Positions 34,709 through 43,078 of a stretch of 64,000 nucleotides of DNA are shown in pieces. Under the pieces are notes generated by a model, which was not told the origin of the DNA, did not search any database, and was given only the letters and a program-made list of their open reading frames with translations. Each line of letters begins with the position of its first letter. Within the stretch, counting starts at the first letter, position 1. The translations under genes and the position numbers were made by a program. This DNA comes from Rhodoplanes sp. (lineage in GTDB: Bacteria; Pseudomonadota; Alphaproteobacteria; Rhizobiales; Xanthobacteraceae). The DNA lies in contig NZ_JACAAX010000037.1 in assembly GCF_013377085.1 (NCBI RefSeq), positions 1-64,000 of the forward strand. Direction: 5' to 3'.

Positions 34709-35695
34709 ATGCCGCTGGATGCGATCGAGATCGAGAGTGCCGCGCTGCTGGTCATCGACATGCAGAACGGCTTTCTGCACGAGAAGGGGACGCTCGGCGT
34801 TTCCGGCGTCGATGTCGGCCGGCTGAAGACGATCGTCGAGCCGACCAAGGCGCTGGTGGAAAAATTCCAGGCCGCCGGTGTCCCGGTGATCTGGACCGTG
34901 CAGGAGCATTTCGCGGTCGATGCGAGCCGGGCGCGAAAGAAGCTCGCTGCTCATACGGCGCGGCGCAAGCAGGTGTCGTGCCTGGCCGGAAGCTGGGACG
35001 CCGAGATCGTCGACGAGCTGAAGGCGCTCGCCGCCAGGAACCCGACCTTCGTGCTGCGCAAGCATCGCTTCGGCGCCTTTCACGAGACGCGGCTGGAGAT
35101 TCTGCTCCGCCAGCTCGGCGTCACGACGCTGTTCATCATCGGCACGACGACCAATGCCTGCGTCGAGACCTCGATCCGTGAGGCGTATCTGCGCGACTAC
35201 GACGTGGTGGCGGTCACCGACTGCATCTCGGGCGTCAACGCGGCGTGGGAGGAGACGGCCCAGAAGGTGTGGGCGCAGTACTTCTGCGTGCTCGCCTCCT
35301 CGGGCGAGGTGGCGGGCTGGCTCGACGCGAAGCTGGGGCCGCGGATCGTCGAGTTTGCCCACATGCTGCTGCAGGTCGGCGACATCGAGGCGTCGAAACG
35401 CTTTTATGCGGATCTCGCCGGCTTCACGCCGCGCGTGGCAAAGCCGCTGCCGGACGGGCGCCCCTTCGTGCCGTTCATGCAAGGCCTCGCGCTCACCTCG
35501 GGCGGCGCCGGCGGGCGGCAGATCGACCACATGGCGTTCCGCGTGAAGGACGTCCGCGCGCTCGCCGCGCGGCTGGAGGCGGCCGCGGTCAAATTCTTGA
35601 CGCCGCTGCACGACGGCATCTACGGGCTGACCATCTATGTCGCCGATCCGGACGGCAACAAGGTCGAGTTCTTCGAGCCGGGCGCGACGATGTGA
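34709..35695 (+). CDS. isochorismatase-family hydrolase fused to a VOC (glyoxalase-like) domain
   Basis: 328 residues. The N-terminal domain (about 1-200) has the cysteine-hydrolase triad: Asp in LVIDMQNGF, Lys in VLRKHRFGAF and Cys in TTTNACVETSIREAYLRDYD. Relatives include N-carbamoylsarcosine amidase, RutB and maleamate amidase. The C-terminal domain (about 215-326) is a vicinal-oxygen-chelate fold (HMLLQVGDIEASKRFYADL, QIDHMAFRVKD, ADPDGNKVEFFEPG) with metal-ligand-like His and Glu. The fusion implies hydrolysis followed by, or channelled to, a metal-dependent step. Confidence 0.82.
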   Translation: MPLDAIEIESAALLVIDMQNGFLHEKGTLGVSGVDVGRLKTIVEPTKALVEKFQAAGVPVIWTVQEHFAVDASRARKKLAAHTARRKQVSCLAGSWDAEIVDELKALAARNPTFVLRKHRFGAFHETRLEILLRQLGVTTLFIIGTTTNACVETSIREAYLRDYDVVAVTDCISGVNAAWEETAQKVWAQYFCVLASSGEVAGWLDAKLGPRIVEFAHMLLQVGDIEASKRFYADLAGFTPRVAKPLPDGRPFVPFMQGLALTSGGAGGRQIDHMAFRVKDVRALAARLEAAAVKFLTPLHDGIYGLTIYVADPDGNKVEFFEPGATM

Positions 35696-35721
35696 TCGTC
35701 GATCGCGAGCGATTTTGTTCC

Positions 35722-35822
35722 GTCATTCCGGAAGCGTCGCTTAGCGACGCTGTCCGGAATCCATAATCCCTGTCTGTGAGTATGGAGTCCGGGCTCGCTG
35801 CTTCGCAGCGCCCCGGAATGAC
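35722..35822. repeat. palindromic intergenic repeat, family A
   Basis: GTCATTCCGGAAGCGTCGC at the left and CGCCCCGGAATGAC at the right. Its centre is inverted relative to the copy at 32472. It lies between convergent genes. Confidence 0.8.
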
Positions 35823-35836
35823 GGCAGAGCGGGCCT

Positions 35837-37402
35837 TCACCGCACCAGCAGCGGAAACGTCACGGCGATGGCCCAGGCGAAGGCGAGCGCGTTGGCGAGG
35901 CCGCCGACCCAGGGGTGGCCGGTGCGCGCAAAGGTCCAGCGGCTGAACAGGCCGTAGACGACGAAGAACGCCAGGATCACGGGCACGATCAAAATCAAGA
36001 AGAACAGTTTCTGCAGGTTCAACGCGACAGCGGCAGCGAGCGAGAGCAGGAACAGGAGCTTGGTCGCCGCATAGGCGCCGCGGGCGGCGCCGGGTCCGCG
36101 CGCGACCCATTCGTCGGCGAGAAAGTAGGGCAGGGTGCCGGCGAACAGCGCCAGCACCAGGGGCCAGCGCGTCGCGACCGGCACGAAGGATGTGACGAAC
36201 CAGTCGATGGCGCCCCCCAGTACAGCGATGCTGTAGAGCGCGACCGCAGTCGCGGCGAGCGCCAGGGCGACGATCTGTCGTGACTGCAACCGATCTGGTT
36301 GTTCATTCCGCGCCCGCCGTTCCGCGCCGTCCCGGATTGACCATCTCTTGACGAGAACCAGCATGAACGCCGTCAGAAGACCGTAGACGGCGAAATGCGC
36401 CGCCAGATAGTCGCCGACCAGCACGGGCAGGAACTCGGTCGGCGCCTTCCACAGGATCAGCGGGGTGAGCACAGCAGGCGCGACCGCGACCGGCCACAGC
36501 ACGCGCCACGGCAAGCCGGCACCGCGTGGAAATTCACTCACCCGTGGCAGCAGGCCGGCGAGCGGCTTCGCCAGCAGCACGATGCCGGCGATCAGCAGCG
36601 CGATCCATGAGCCGCGGTCGTCGACATAGCCGGAGCCGTGGCGCTCGAAGACGGCGTCGAGCCAGGTCAGCGCCTCGCGGCTGCTCGCCGCGCTGTACAG
36701 CACGGCGATGTGCTCGACGTTCGGCGAGAAGGCGGCGCGGCGCGCCGTGCCGTCCTCGAAGCGGCCGTAGGTGACGCCCGGCTCGACCGGCCCGCCGACC
36801 GACAGGCCGACAGCCTTCAGCGCCTCCTCCTTCAGGCGGCGCTCCCAGTCGCCGACCACCACCAGCAGATTTCTTGGCGTCTCGCCCGTCACGGCCGGCG
36901 AGAACATCGAGAGGGCGACGGTGGCGGCTACGGCGGGATCGGACTGCGCGTAGCGGACCACGATGTCGGAGGCCATCGAGTGGCCCAGCATGGCGAGGCG
37001 ACCGTCGGTGCCGGGCAGCGTCTTGGCGAAGGCGGCGACGCGGGCCACCTCGTCGACCAGGAACGTCGTCGTGCCCTGCACCCGGGTGATGTCGCCGCCG
37101 AGCTTTTCGCCGTTGCGGCCATGGCCGAGGAAGTCGAACGTCACGGCGACATAGCCGTTGCGGGCGAGCGTCACGGCGAAGGGCTGCATGAGCTGCTGCG
37201 AGCCGGCGAAGCCGTGCGCGATGATGACCACGGGCGCCGGTGCGCCGCCGGCCGGGCGATACACCGTCACGGGCGTCGGGCCGACATGGGTCCGCTCGAT
37301 GTCGAGCCCGGCCGTCGTCGCGGTGAGCTGCCACAGCGAGATCGCGACGGCGGTGGCGGCCACGAGGCCGAGGACGAGATCGAGAAGGCGGGAGCGGGTC
37401 AC
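35837..37402 (-). CDS. alpha/beta-hydrolase with C-terminal membrane domain
   Basis: 521 residues from GTG 37402; the frame is open far upstream through the repeat at 37509, but that part is antisense to the TPP enzyme region and not protein-like. One N-terminal membrane span (about 8-28), then a hydrolase domain with oxyanion HGFAG and nucleophile LGHSMAS (about 140), then some seven hydrophobic helices (about 265-520). The topology suggests a membrane enzyme acting at the inner membrane. The substrate is unknown. Confidence 0.7.
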   Translation of the reverse strand: MTRSRLLDLVLGLVAATAVAISLWQLTATTAGLDIERTHVGPTPVTVYRPAGGAPAPVVIIAHGFAGSQQLMQPFAVTLARNGYVAVTFDFLGHGRNGEKLGGDITRVQGTTTFLVDEVARVAAFAKTLPGTDGRLAMLGHSMASDIVVRYAQSDPAVAATVALSMFSPAVTGETPRNLLVVVGDWERRLKEEALKAVGLSVGGPVEPGVTYGRFEDGTARRAAFSPNVEHIAVLYSAASSREALTWLDAVFERHGSGYVDDRGSWIALLIAGIVLLAKPLAGLLPRVSEFPRGAGLPWRVLWPVAVAPAVLTPLILWKAPTEFLPVLVGDYLAAHFAVYGLLTAFMLVLVKRWSIRDGAERRARNEQPDRLQSRQIVALALAATAVALYSIAVLGGAIDWFVTSFVPVATRWPLVLALFAGTLPYFLADEWVARGPGAARGAYAATKLLFLLSLAAAVALNLQKLFFLILIVPVILAFFVVYGLFSRWTFARTGHPWVGGLANALAFAWAIAVTFPLLVR

Positions 37403-37508
37403 GGAGCCTCGCGGATACGACAATGCCTCGTGATATCGCCCGCGCCGAGACGCCCGCGCAAGCGGCCGCATGTCGCGGGCCGGGTGGTCAGCCCTGACAC
37501 TCCGACTC

Positions 37509-37595
37509 GTCATGCCCGGCCTTGTGCCGGGCATCCACGTCTCGAGGCGTTTCGACAGAAAGATCGTGGATGGCCGGGACGAGCCCGGCCATGAC
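37509..37595. repeat. palindromic intergenic repeat, family B
   Basis: GTCATGCCCGGCCTTGTGCC at the left and GAGCCCGGCCATGAC at the right; inner arms GGCATCCACG and CGTGGATGGC pair. Same family as 40621 and 56884. Confidence 0.8.
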
Positions 37596-37614
37596 GGACT
37601 CTTTGGTGTTTGGC

Positions 37615-39369
37615 CTACAGCGCCGCGTCGAGCATCAGCTCGATCAGGAAGGGGGCGTCGTCGGCGAGCGCACGGTCGAGCGCCGGGGCGATATCGTCGG
37701 GGCGCTCGACCCGCACGGCCGGCACGCCGAAGCCCTGGGCGAGAAGATCGAAGCGCAGGTTCTGGGCCGCGAGGTCGAAGCTGTCGGGGAACGGCTGGTC
37801 GTCGCGCTGGCCGAGGTCGCGCCAATAGGCCTGCAGATTGTATTTGAGGATGCGGTAGCTGCGATTGTTGAGGACGACGAACTTGGCGCCGATCCGGTAG
37901 CGCGCCGCCGTCGCCAGCGCCTGGATGGTGCTCACGCCGCCGCCGTCGCCGGCGAAGCCGAACACCACGCGGTCGGGCCGCGCGATCTTCAGCCCCACGG
38001 CGCCGGGCAGGCCGGTGCCCAGCATGCCGCAGCGGGTCTGGAACCAGGTGCCGGGTGTGTCCGGCGGCAGGTAGCGCAGCAGGTCGGGCGCGTTGGTGAG
38101 TGCCTCGTCGAAGATCAGCGCCGGCTCCGGCAGCGCCTTCAGGCGGATCGCCAGCTCCGCCATGAAGCGCGACGCGCGCATCGGCACGGCGTCGCGAAGC
38201 TTGGCGTCGGCCGCCAGCGCCGTGCGCAGCGTCGCCCCCTTGGCGGCGGCCTGGCGCCCGCGACGCGCCTGAGCCGCGGCGCGTTCCTGGTCCGTCATGG
38301 TCGCATAGAGGACGTCGGCGAGGCGGCCGAGCGCCAGCTTGGGGTCGGCGAGCGCGCCGATGTCGACGCTCTCGTTCTTGCCGATCTCGGAAACGCCGAG
38401 ATCGAATTGCACGAGCCGGGCGCCCGGCGCGAACACCCCGTCGAGCGCCGGGAACACTTCGGGCAGCACAGTCGTGCCGACGATCAGCACCACGTCGGCC
38501 GCCGCCGTCACGGGCCGGCTCGCCGCACCGAACATGTGGCCGAGAAAGCCGCCGAACAGCGGATGCGAGGCCGGCATGTCGACCTCGGAGCAGTTCGCGC
38601 CCCACACGGTGGCGCCGAGCAGATCGGCGACCGCGGTCAGCTCGGCCTGGGCGTCCGACGCCGCGATGCCGTCGCCCATCAGGATCAGCGGACGCTCACC
38701 GCCGCGCAGAAGCGCGGCTGCCGCCTTGATGGTCTCGTCGCTCGGCGCGACGCGGGTGTCGACCAGCCGGGTCGGCTCCGCGGTCTCGAGGCAGGGCTGG
38801 TCGAGCACGTCCATCGGCAAGGCGAGGAACACCGGCCCCATCGGCGGTGTCGCGGCCGTCTTGATGGCGCGTCGCGTGAGCCGCAGCAGCGAACCCGGAT
38901 CGACCACCCGCCAGGCGCAGGGGCCGTTGTGGTCGGACTTCACGAAGGGCCGCGCGATCGACGGCAGATCGGCGGCCATCTGGCCGTCCAGCGCCTCGTA
39001 GCGCAGCCCCGCCTCGCCGGCGAACACCACCATGGGGGTGTAGCCGCGGCGCGCGTAGTACATCATGCCGAGGCCGTTCGCGAGGCCCGCATAGGAGTGG
39101 AGCTGGACGATGGCCGGCCGTCGCCAGGGCCGCGCGTCGCCGTCGCGCTGCACGGCCGGTGCGGCACGCCCGTAAGCGTCGGCGATCGCCACCGCCGGCC
39201 CCTCGTGCAGCGCCAGATAATAACGCAGCCCTGAAAACTCCGGGCTGCTCAGCGCGTCGAGGAGATTCTCCTCCGAGCTGCCCGGATTGCCGAAAATACA
39301 GGGGATGCCGTCGGCGACGAGCTGGCGCAGGAAGGCGAAGCGGCCCGTGCCTGTGATCGAGGTCGCCAT
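37615..39369 (-). CDS. thiamine pyrophosphate-dependent enzyme (benzoylformate decarboxylase-like)
   Basis: 584 residues. Three-domain TPP fold: N-terminal PYR domain with the activating Glu in LHEGPAVAIADAYG (about 54), a central domain, and a C-terminal PP domain with GDGGGV and NNRSY (about 472-500) as the TPP-Mg motif. An extra stretch VQRDGDARPWRRP in the PYR domain is unusual. Start ATG 39369 follows a strong GGAGGG site. It may decarboxylate or carboligate a 2-oxoacid. Divergent from fixR but not obviously part of the nif system. Confidence 0.8.
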   Translation of the reverse strand: MATSITGTGRFAFLRQLVADGIPCIFGNPGSSEENLLDALSSPEFSGLRYYLALHEGPAVAIADAYGRAAPAVQRDGDARPWRRPAIVQLHSYAGLANGLGMMYYARRGYTPMVVFAGEAGLRYEALDGQMAADLPSIARPFVKSDHNGPCAWRVVDPGSLLRLTRRAIKTAATPPMGPVFLALPMDVLDQPCLETAEPTRLVDTRVAPSDETIKAAAALLRGGERPLILMGDGIAASDAQAELTAVADLLGATVWGANCSEVDMPASHPLFGGFLGHMFGAASRPVTAAADVVLIVGTTVLPEVFPALDGVFAPGARLVQFDLGVSEIGKNESVDIGALADPKLALGRLADVLYATMTDQERAAAQARRGRQAAAKGATLRTALAADAKLRDAVPMRASRFMAELAIRLKALPEPALIFDEALTNAPDLLRYLPPDTPGTWFQTRCGMLGTGLPGAVGLKIARPDRVVFGFAGDGGGVSTIQALATAARYRIGAKFVVLNNRSYRILKYNLQAYWRDLGQRDDQPFPDSFDLAAQNLRFDLLAQGFGVPAVRVERPDDIAPALDRALADDAPFLIELMLDAAL

Positions 39370-39473
39370 CCATCCCTCCAGATAATTCAGGGCGAACCAC
39401 TCTGGACGGCGGCTGCGGGGCGCCGTCGGCCATATACACGTTAAGATTGCTATTATGATCAATAAACTTAAAG

Positions 39474-39496
39474 GTAGCAACGGCCGGGATTGCTAC
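39474..39496. promoter_or_regulatory. inverted repeat, possible operator of the TPP enzyme gene
   Basis: GTAGCAA-N9-TTGCTAC, perfect 7-bp arms, in an AT-rich part of the divergent region between the TPP enzyme and fixR. A further partial half-site (ATTGCTATT) lies about 30 bases to its left. Confidence 0.4.
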
Positions 39497-39509
39497 AGGC
39501 GCGTGTTTT

Positions 39510-39525
39510 TGTCGTCTTTCCGACA
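39510..39525. promoter_or_regulatory. NifA upstream activator sequence before fixR
   Basis: TGTCGTCTTTCCGACA matches TGT-N10-ACA exactly, and its CG flanks repeat those of the nifB sites (TGTCG...CGACA). It is about 105 bases upstream of the sigma-54-like promoter at 39632, a usual distance. Confidence 0.7.
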
Positions 39526-39631
39526 ATTTCAAAACTGCCATCAAGCGCAAATTCCGACAGTGTTGCCGCTGATAACCACGAAAACCTGCACAATTCCGAG
39601 CCGAAATCCGCGGTTGCCCTGACGGCGGCCG

Positions 39632-39647
39632 TGGCGCGATTCCTGCT
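39632..39647 (+). promoter_or_regulatory. sigma-54-type -24/-12 promoter of fixR
   Basis: TGGCGCGATTCCTGCT: GG and GC are ten bases apart as required. Two departures from TGGCAC-N5-TTGCW. The expected start near 39659 leaves about 29 bases to the fixR ATG. Confidence 0.6.
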
Positions 39648-39687
39648 AACCTCAAAGTTGCGGATGTTGCGGTGTAAGGGGCCAGCC

Positions 39688-40581
39688 ATGAGCGAGAGCA
39701 CGATCGCGAGCGACGGGGAGGTGGCCGAGTTGGCCGCAGACGTTGTCGCCGAGCCGACCCCGGCCGGTGCGTCGGCTGAGGCGCGCTGCCCGTTCCACGG
39801 CGCCGGCCCGGTCGCGGCCCCGATCCCGACGCCGGACGTCGCAGCCGGGCCCAAGACCATGGTGCTCACCGGCGCCTCGCGCGGCATCGGCCATGCCACC
39901 GTGCGGCTGTTCGCCGAGTCGGGCTGGCGGATCATCACCTGCTCGCGCCAGCCCTTCAACCGCGACCGCTGTCCGTGGGAGGAGGGGCCGGACGACCACG
40001 TCCAGGTCGACCTGAACGATCACCGCGCGCTGGCGCTGGCGATCCACGACATCAAGGCGCGTCTCGCCGGCCGTCCGCTGAATGCGCTGATCAACAATGC
40101 GGGCATCTCGCCCAAGTCCGACGACGGCGGCCGGCTGTCGTCGCTGACGACCCCGGTCGCGACCTGGATGGAGGTCTACAACGTCAACTTCCTGGCGCCG
40201 GTGTTGCTGGCGCGTGGGCTGTTCGACGAGCTGAAGGCCGGCCAGGGCACCGTCGTCAACGTCACGTCGATCGTCGGCTCTCGGGTGCACCCCTTCGCCG
40301 GCACCGCCTATGCCACCTCGAAGGCGGCGCTCGCCTGCCTGACCCGCGAGATGGCGCACGATCTCGCCCCACACGGCATCCGCGTCAACGCCATCGCGCC
40401 GGGTGAGATCAAGACCGACATTCTGTCGCCCGAGACCGAAGAGCGGCTCGCCCCGCTCATTCCGATGCGGCGGGTCGGCTCGCCCATGGAGGTCGCGAAG
40501 GTGTTGTTCTTCCTCTGCTCCGACTCGGCGAGCTATGTCACGGGCGAGGAGATTCATATCAACGGCGGCCAGACTCTCTGA
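39688..40581 (+). CDS. fixR: FixR-type short-chain dehydrogenase/reductase
   Basis: 297 residues. After an N-terminal extension of about 55 residues (with a CPFHGAGP motif) comes an SDR domain with TGASRGIG (61-68), INNAG and catalytic YATSK (about 208-212). In Bradyrhizobium the SDR gene fixR precedes nifA in one operon under dual NifA/sigma-54 and RegR control; position and promoter here match, so the name is given by context. The physiological substrate of FixR is not known. TAAGGGG precedes the start. Confidence 0.78.
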   Translation: MSESTIASDGEVAELAADVVAEPTPAGASAEARCPFHGAGPVAAPIPTPDVAAGPKTMVLTGASRGIGHATVRLFAESGWRIITCSRQPFNRDRCPWEEGPDDHVQVDLNDHRALALAIHDIKARLAGRPLNALINNAGISPKSDDGGRLSSLTTPVATWMEVYNVNFLAPVLLARGLFDELKAGQGTVVNVTSIVGSRVHPFAGTAYATSKAALACLTREMAHDLAPHGIRVNAIAPGEIKTDILSPETEERLAPLIPMRRVGSPMEVAKVLFFLCSDSASYVTGEEIHINGGQTL

Positions 40582-40993
40582 GATGACTCATAACAGTCTT
40601 CGTTGGCTTCGACCTTCACCGTCATTGCCGGGCTTGACCCGGCAATCCATCGACCTTCGAAAAAGCTCTTTTTTGAGCGATGGATGCGCGGGTCGAGCCC
40701 GCGCATGACGGGTCGGAGTTCGTAAAGACTGTATCAGGTATGACTCGGTCGGCACTCGGTCGGTTCTTGTTTGTTGCGGAAAATTGAATGACGACCTGCG
40801 TGTTGTTGCTCGCGGTTCCGAATTCTCCAGCGATTCCGGGGAATGGACGTCGGCCGCGGCGAGATTCGATTTTTGGCCGAGCCGCCGAGCGGAGGTAAAA
40901 TTTACGCAATGATTCCGATTTTTGAGCATGTCGTGGCGACAAATATAGGCGCGACAGAGTCCCGATTCACACGCATAGTTATGATCGAGAACG
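40582..40993. other. fixR-nifA spacer
   Basis: 412 bases holding repeat B2 (40621-40709) and an AT-richer part before nifA. Near 40930-40965 lies TGTCGTGGCGACA followed by AATATAGGCGCGACA, a cluster of CGACA half-sites without the N10 spacing of a NifA site. It could be a separate nifA promoter. No gene is seen. Confidence 0.45.
40621..40709. repeat. palindromic intergenic repeat, family B
   Basis: GTCATTGCCGGGCTTGACCC at the left and GTCGAGCCCGCGCATGAC at the right, with an inner CGAAAAAGCTC-TTTTTTGAGCG hairpin. It separates fixR and nifA. Confidence 0.8.
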
Positions 40994-42808
40994 ATGACTG
41001 TGGGACGGAGCAACGAGGACGATGGAGCGTGCGGAATGCTTCATACAGATCCTGAACGCCCGCCACGAGCGGCGGTAACCGCGAGCCCTTCGGCCGCGCG
41101 CAGCGACATCGCCCTGACCGGCGTCTACGAGATCTCGAAGATTCTGACCTCGGCGAGCCGGCTCGAGACGATGCTGTCGAACGTGGTGAATCTGCTGGCC
41201 TCGTTCATGCAGATGCGCCATGGCGTCATCGCGCTGCTCGACGACGACGGCATCCCGGACATCGCGGTCGGCGCCGGCTGGTCCGAAGGCTCGGCCGATC
41301 GGTTCCACGCCAACCTGCCCCAGAAGGCGGTCGGCCAGGTGATCGCCACCAGCATGCCGCTGGTGGTGCCGAACATCGCCAGCCATCCGCTGTTCGAGCC
41401 GGACGACGTGGCGCGGCTGGCGGACGGCTCCGACGACACCGTGTCGTTCATCGGCGTGCCGATCCGCATCGGCCCGAAGGTGGTCGGCACCCTGACGATC
41501 GACCGCGCCAACGACGCGCAGTCGCTGGTGCGGCTGGACTTCGACGTCCGCTTCCTGGTGATGATCGCCAACCTGATCGGCCAGACCGTGCAGCTTCATC
41601 GCGTGCTGCTGCGCGATCGCGAGCGGCTGATCACCGAAAGCCATCGCCTGCAAAAAGAGCTCGACGGCTACAAGCCGCGCGCTACCAAGGCGGCGGTGGC
41701 CGGCATCGTCGGCAACAGTCCGGCCATCCGCACGCTGCTCGACAAGGTCGCCGTGGTGGCGCGCTCGCGCTCGCCGGTGCTGCTGCGCGGCGAATCCGGC
41801 ACCGGCAAGGAGCTGTTTGCACGCGCGATTCATGATCTGTCGCCCTGCGCCGGCGGGCCGTTCATCAAGGTCAACTGTGCGGCATTGCCCGAGTCGGTGC
41901 TCGAGTCCGAGCTGTTTGGCCACGAGAAAGGCGCCTTTACGGGCGCCATCCAGTCGCGCAAGGGGCGCTTCGAGCTCGCCCATGGCGGCACGCTGTTTCT
42001 CGACGAGATCGGCGAGATGTCGCCGGTGTTCCAGGCCAAGCTGCTGCGCGTTCTGCAGGAGAGCGAGTTCGAGCGGGTCGGCGGCACCAAGACCGTCAAG
42101 GTCTCGGTGCGGCTCGTCACCGCCACCAACCGCAATCTCGAGGAGGCGGTGTCAAAGGGCGAGTTCCGCGCCGATCTCTACTATCGCATCAATGTCGTGC
42201 CCGTGATCCTGCCGCCGCTGCGCGATCGCAAGAGCGACATCCCACTGCTGAGCCGCGAGTTCCTCGCCCGCTTCAACACCGAGAACGGGCGCATGCTCGA
42301 GCTGGGCGAAGGCGCCGTCGAGGTGCTGTCGGCCTGTTGCTTCCCGGGCAATGTGCGCGAGCTGGAGAACTGCGTCCGCCACGCCGCGACGCTGGCCGAA
42401 GGCCCGACCATCGCGGCCGGCGACTTCGCTTGCCACAACGACCAGTGCGTCTCGGCGATTCTCTGGAAGGGCCGCAATCCGCAGGCCGTCGGGTCGCCGC
42501 CGGTCAGCCTGCACGTGCCGCTGGCTCCGCCGGCGACATCGATGCCGGCGACGCAGCCGAGCCCGCACATGCCCGCGGCATTGCCGCCGATTCACCCCGC
42601 CGGCGAGCCGCTCGGCGCCGCTTTCGATCCCCGGCCGGAGGTCGACGCGGTGATGCGCGGCGGTCGCGCCTCCGAGCGCGAGCGCCTGATCGAGGCGATG
42701 GAGCGGGCCGGGTGGGTGCAGGCCAAGGCGGCGCGCCTGCTCGGCCTCACACCACGCCAGATCGGCTACGCCCTCAAGAAGCACGGCGTCGAGCTGAAGC
42801 GGTTCTGA
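40994..42808 (+). CDS. nifA: NifA, sigma-54-dependent activator of nitrogen fixation genes
   Basis: 604 residues. GAF domain (about 40-200), AAA+ domain with Walker A GESGTGKE (about 268), the sigma-54 contact GAFTGA (about 316), Walker [10 protein letters not shown], an interdomain Cys motif (ACCFPGN, then LENC and CHNDQC, a C-x4-C pair) and a C-terminal Fis-type HTH ([20 protein letters not shown]). The Cys motif is the mark of oxygen-sensitive alphaproteobacterial NifA that works without NifL, and no nifL is present. ATG 41036 is an alternative start, 14 residues in. Confidence 0.95.
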   Translation: MTVGRSNEDDGACGMLHTDPERPPRAAVTASPSAARSDIALTGVYEISKILTSASRLETMLSNVVNLLASFMQMRHGVIALLDDDGIPDIAVGAGWSEGSADRFHANLPQKAVGQVIATSMPLVVPNIASHPLFEPDDVARLADGSDDTVSFIGVPIRIGPKVVGTLTIDRANDAQSLVRLDFDVRFLVMIANLIGQTVQLHRVLLRDRERLITESHRLQKELDGYKPRATKAAVAGIVGNSPAIRTLLDKVAVVARSRSPVLLRGESGTGKELFARAIHDLSPCAGGPFIKVNCAALPESVLESELFGHEKGAFTGAIQSRKGRFELAHGGTLFLDEIGEMSPVFQAKLLRVLQESEFERVGGTKTVKVSVRLVTATNRNLEEAVSKGEFRADLYYRINVVPVILPPLRDRKSDIPLLSREFLARFNTENGRMLELGEGAVEVLSACCFPGNVRELENCVRHAATLAEGPTIAAGDFACHNDQCVSAILWKGRNPQAVGSPPVSLHVPLAPPATSMPATQPSPHMPAALPPIHPAGEPLGAAFDPRPEVDAVMRGGRASERERLIEAMERAGWVQAKAARLLGLTPRQIGYALKKHGVELKRF

Positions 42809-42822
42809 CGGGTGCGAGCTTC

Positions 42823-42867
42823 CGTCGTTTCGGGGCGCGGGCTGTAAGCCTGCGAGCCCGGAACGAC
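42823..42867. repeat. single hairpin related to family A repeats
   Basis: CGTCGTTTCGGGGCGCGGGC pairs with GAGCCCGGAACGAC. Located just after nifA; a plausible terminator. Confidence 0.6.
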
Positions 42868-42913
42868 TGTCATAATTCTCCCAGAGCGACACCAGAACAG
42901 CGTCCGACATCCC

Positions 42914-42929
42914 TGTCGGGGATGCGACA
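42914..42929. promoter_or_regulatory. NifA upstream activator sequence 1 before nifB
   Basis: TGTCGGGGATGCGACA, exact TGT-N10-ACA, about 96 bases upstream of the nifB -24/-12 element. Confidence 0.75.
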
Positions 42930-42954
42930 CGGGGGGATCGTGTTGTCGTCACCT

Positions 42955-42970
42955 TGTCGCACGCGCGACA
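42955..42970. promoter_or_regulatory. NifA upstream activator sequence 2 before nifB
   Basis: TGTCGCACGCGCGACA, exact TGT-N10-ACA with extended TGTCG/CGACA symmetry. Its centre is 41 bases, about four helical turns, from that of site 1, so both would face the same side of the DNA. Confidence 0.75.
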
Positions 42971-43024
42971 GGGCCGACGCCGGAGGGATGGCAGAAAGCC
43001 TTGCAAAACCGGCATTTCCTCGCA

Positions 43025-43040
43025 TGGCACGGGGCTTGAA
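43025..43040 (+). promoter_or_regulatory. sigma-54 promoter of nifB
   Basis: TGGCACGGGGCTTGAA: perfect -24 box and correct spacing, with GA in place of GC at -12. Start of transcription would be near 43051, close to the nifB ATG. Confidence 0.65.
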
Positions 43041-43078
43041 TAAGGAGAGCCCGTCACTACGCCTCGCGAGGACCCCCG

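Noticed and set aside
37403-38605. N-terminal extension of the alpha/beta hydrolase into a 922-residue protein
   Set aside because: The extra part is an out-of-frame reading of the TPP enzyme gene and a palindromic repeat; a GTG with its own ribosome-site-like sequence starts just before the membrane span.
42989-43005. TGGCAGAAAGCCTTGCA as the nifB sigma-54 promoter
   Set aside because: Spacing between GG and GC is 11, not 10, and it lies only 19 bases from the nearest NifA site; 43025 is preferred.
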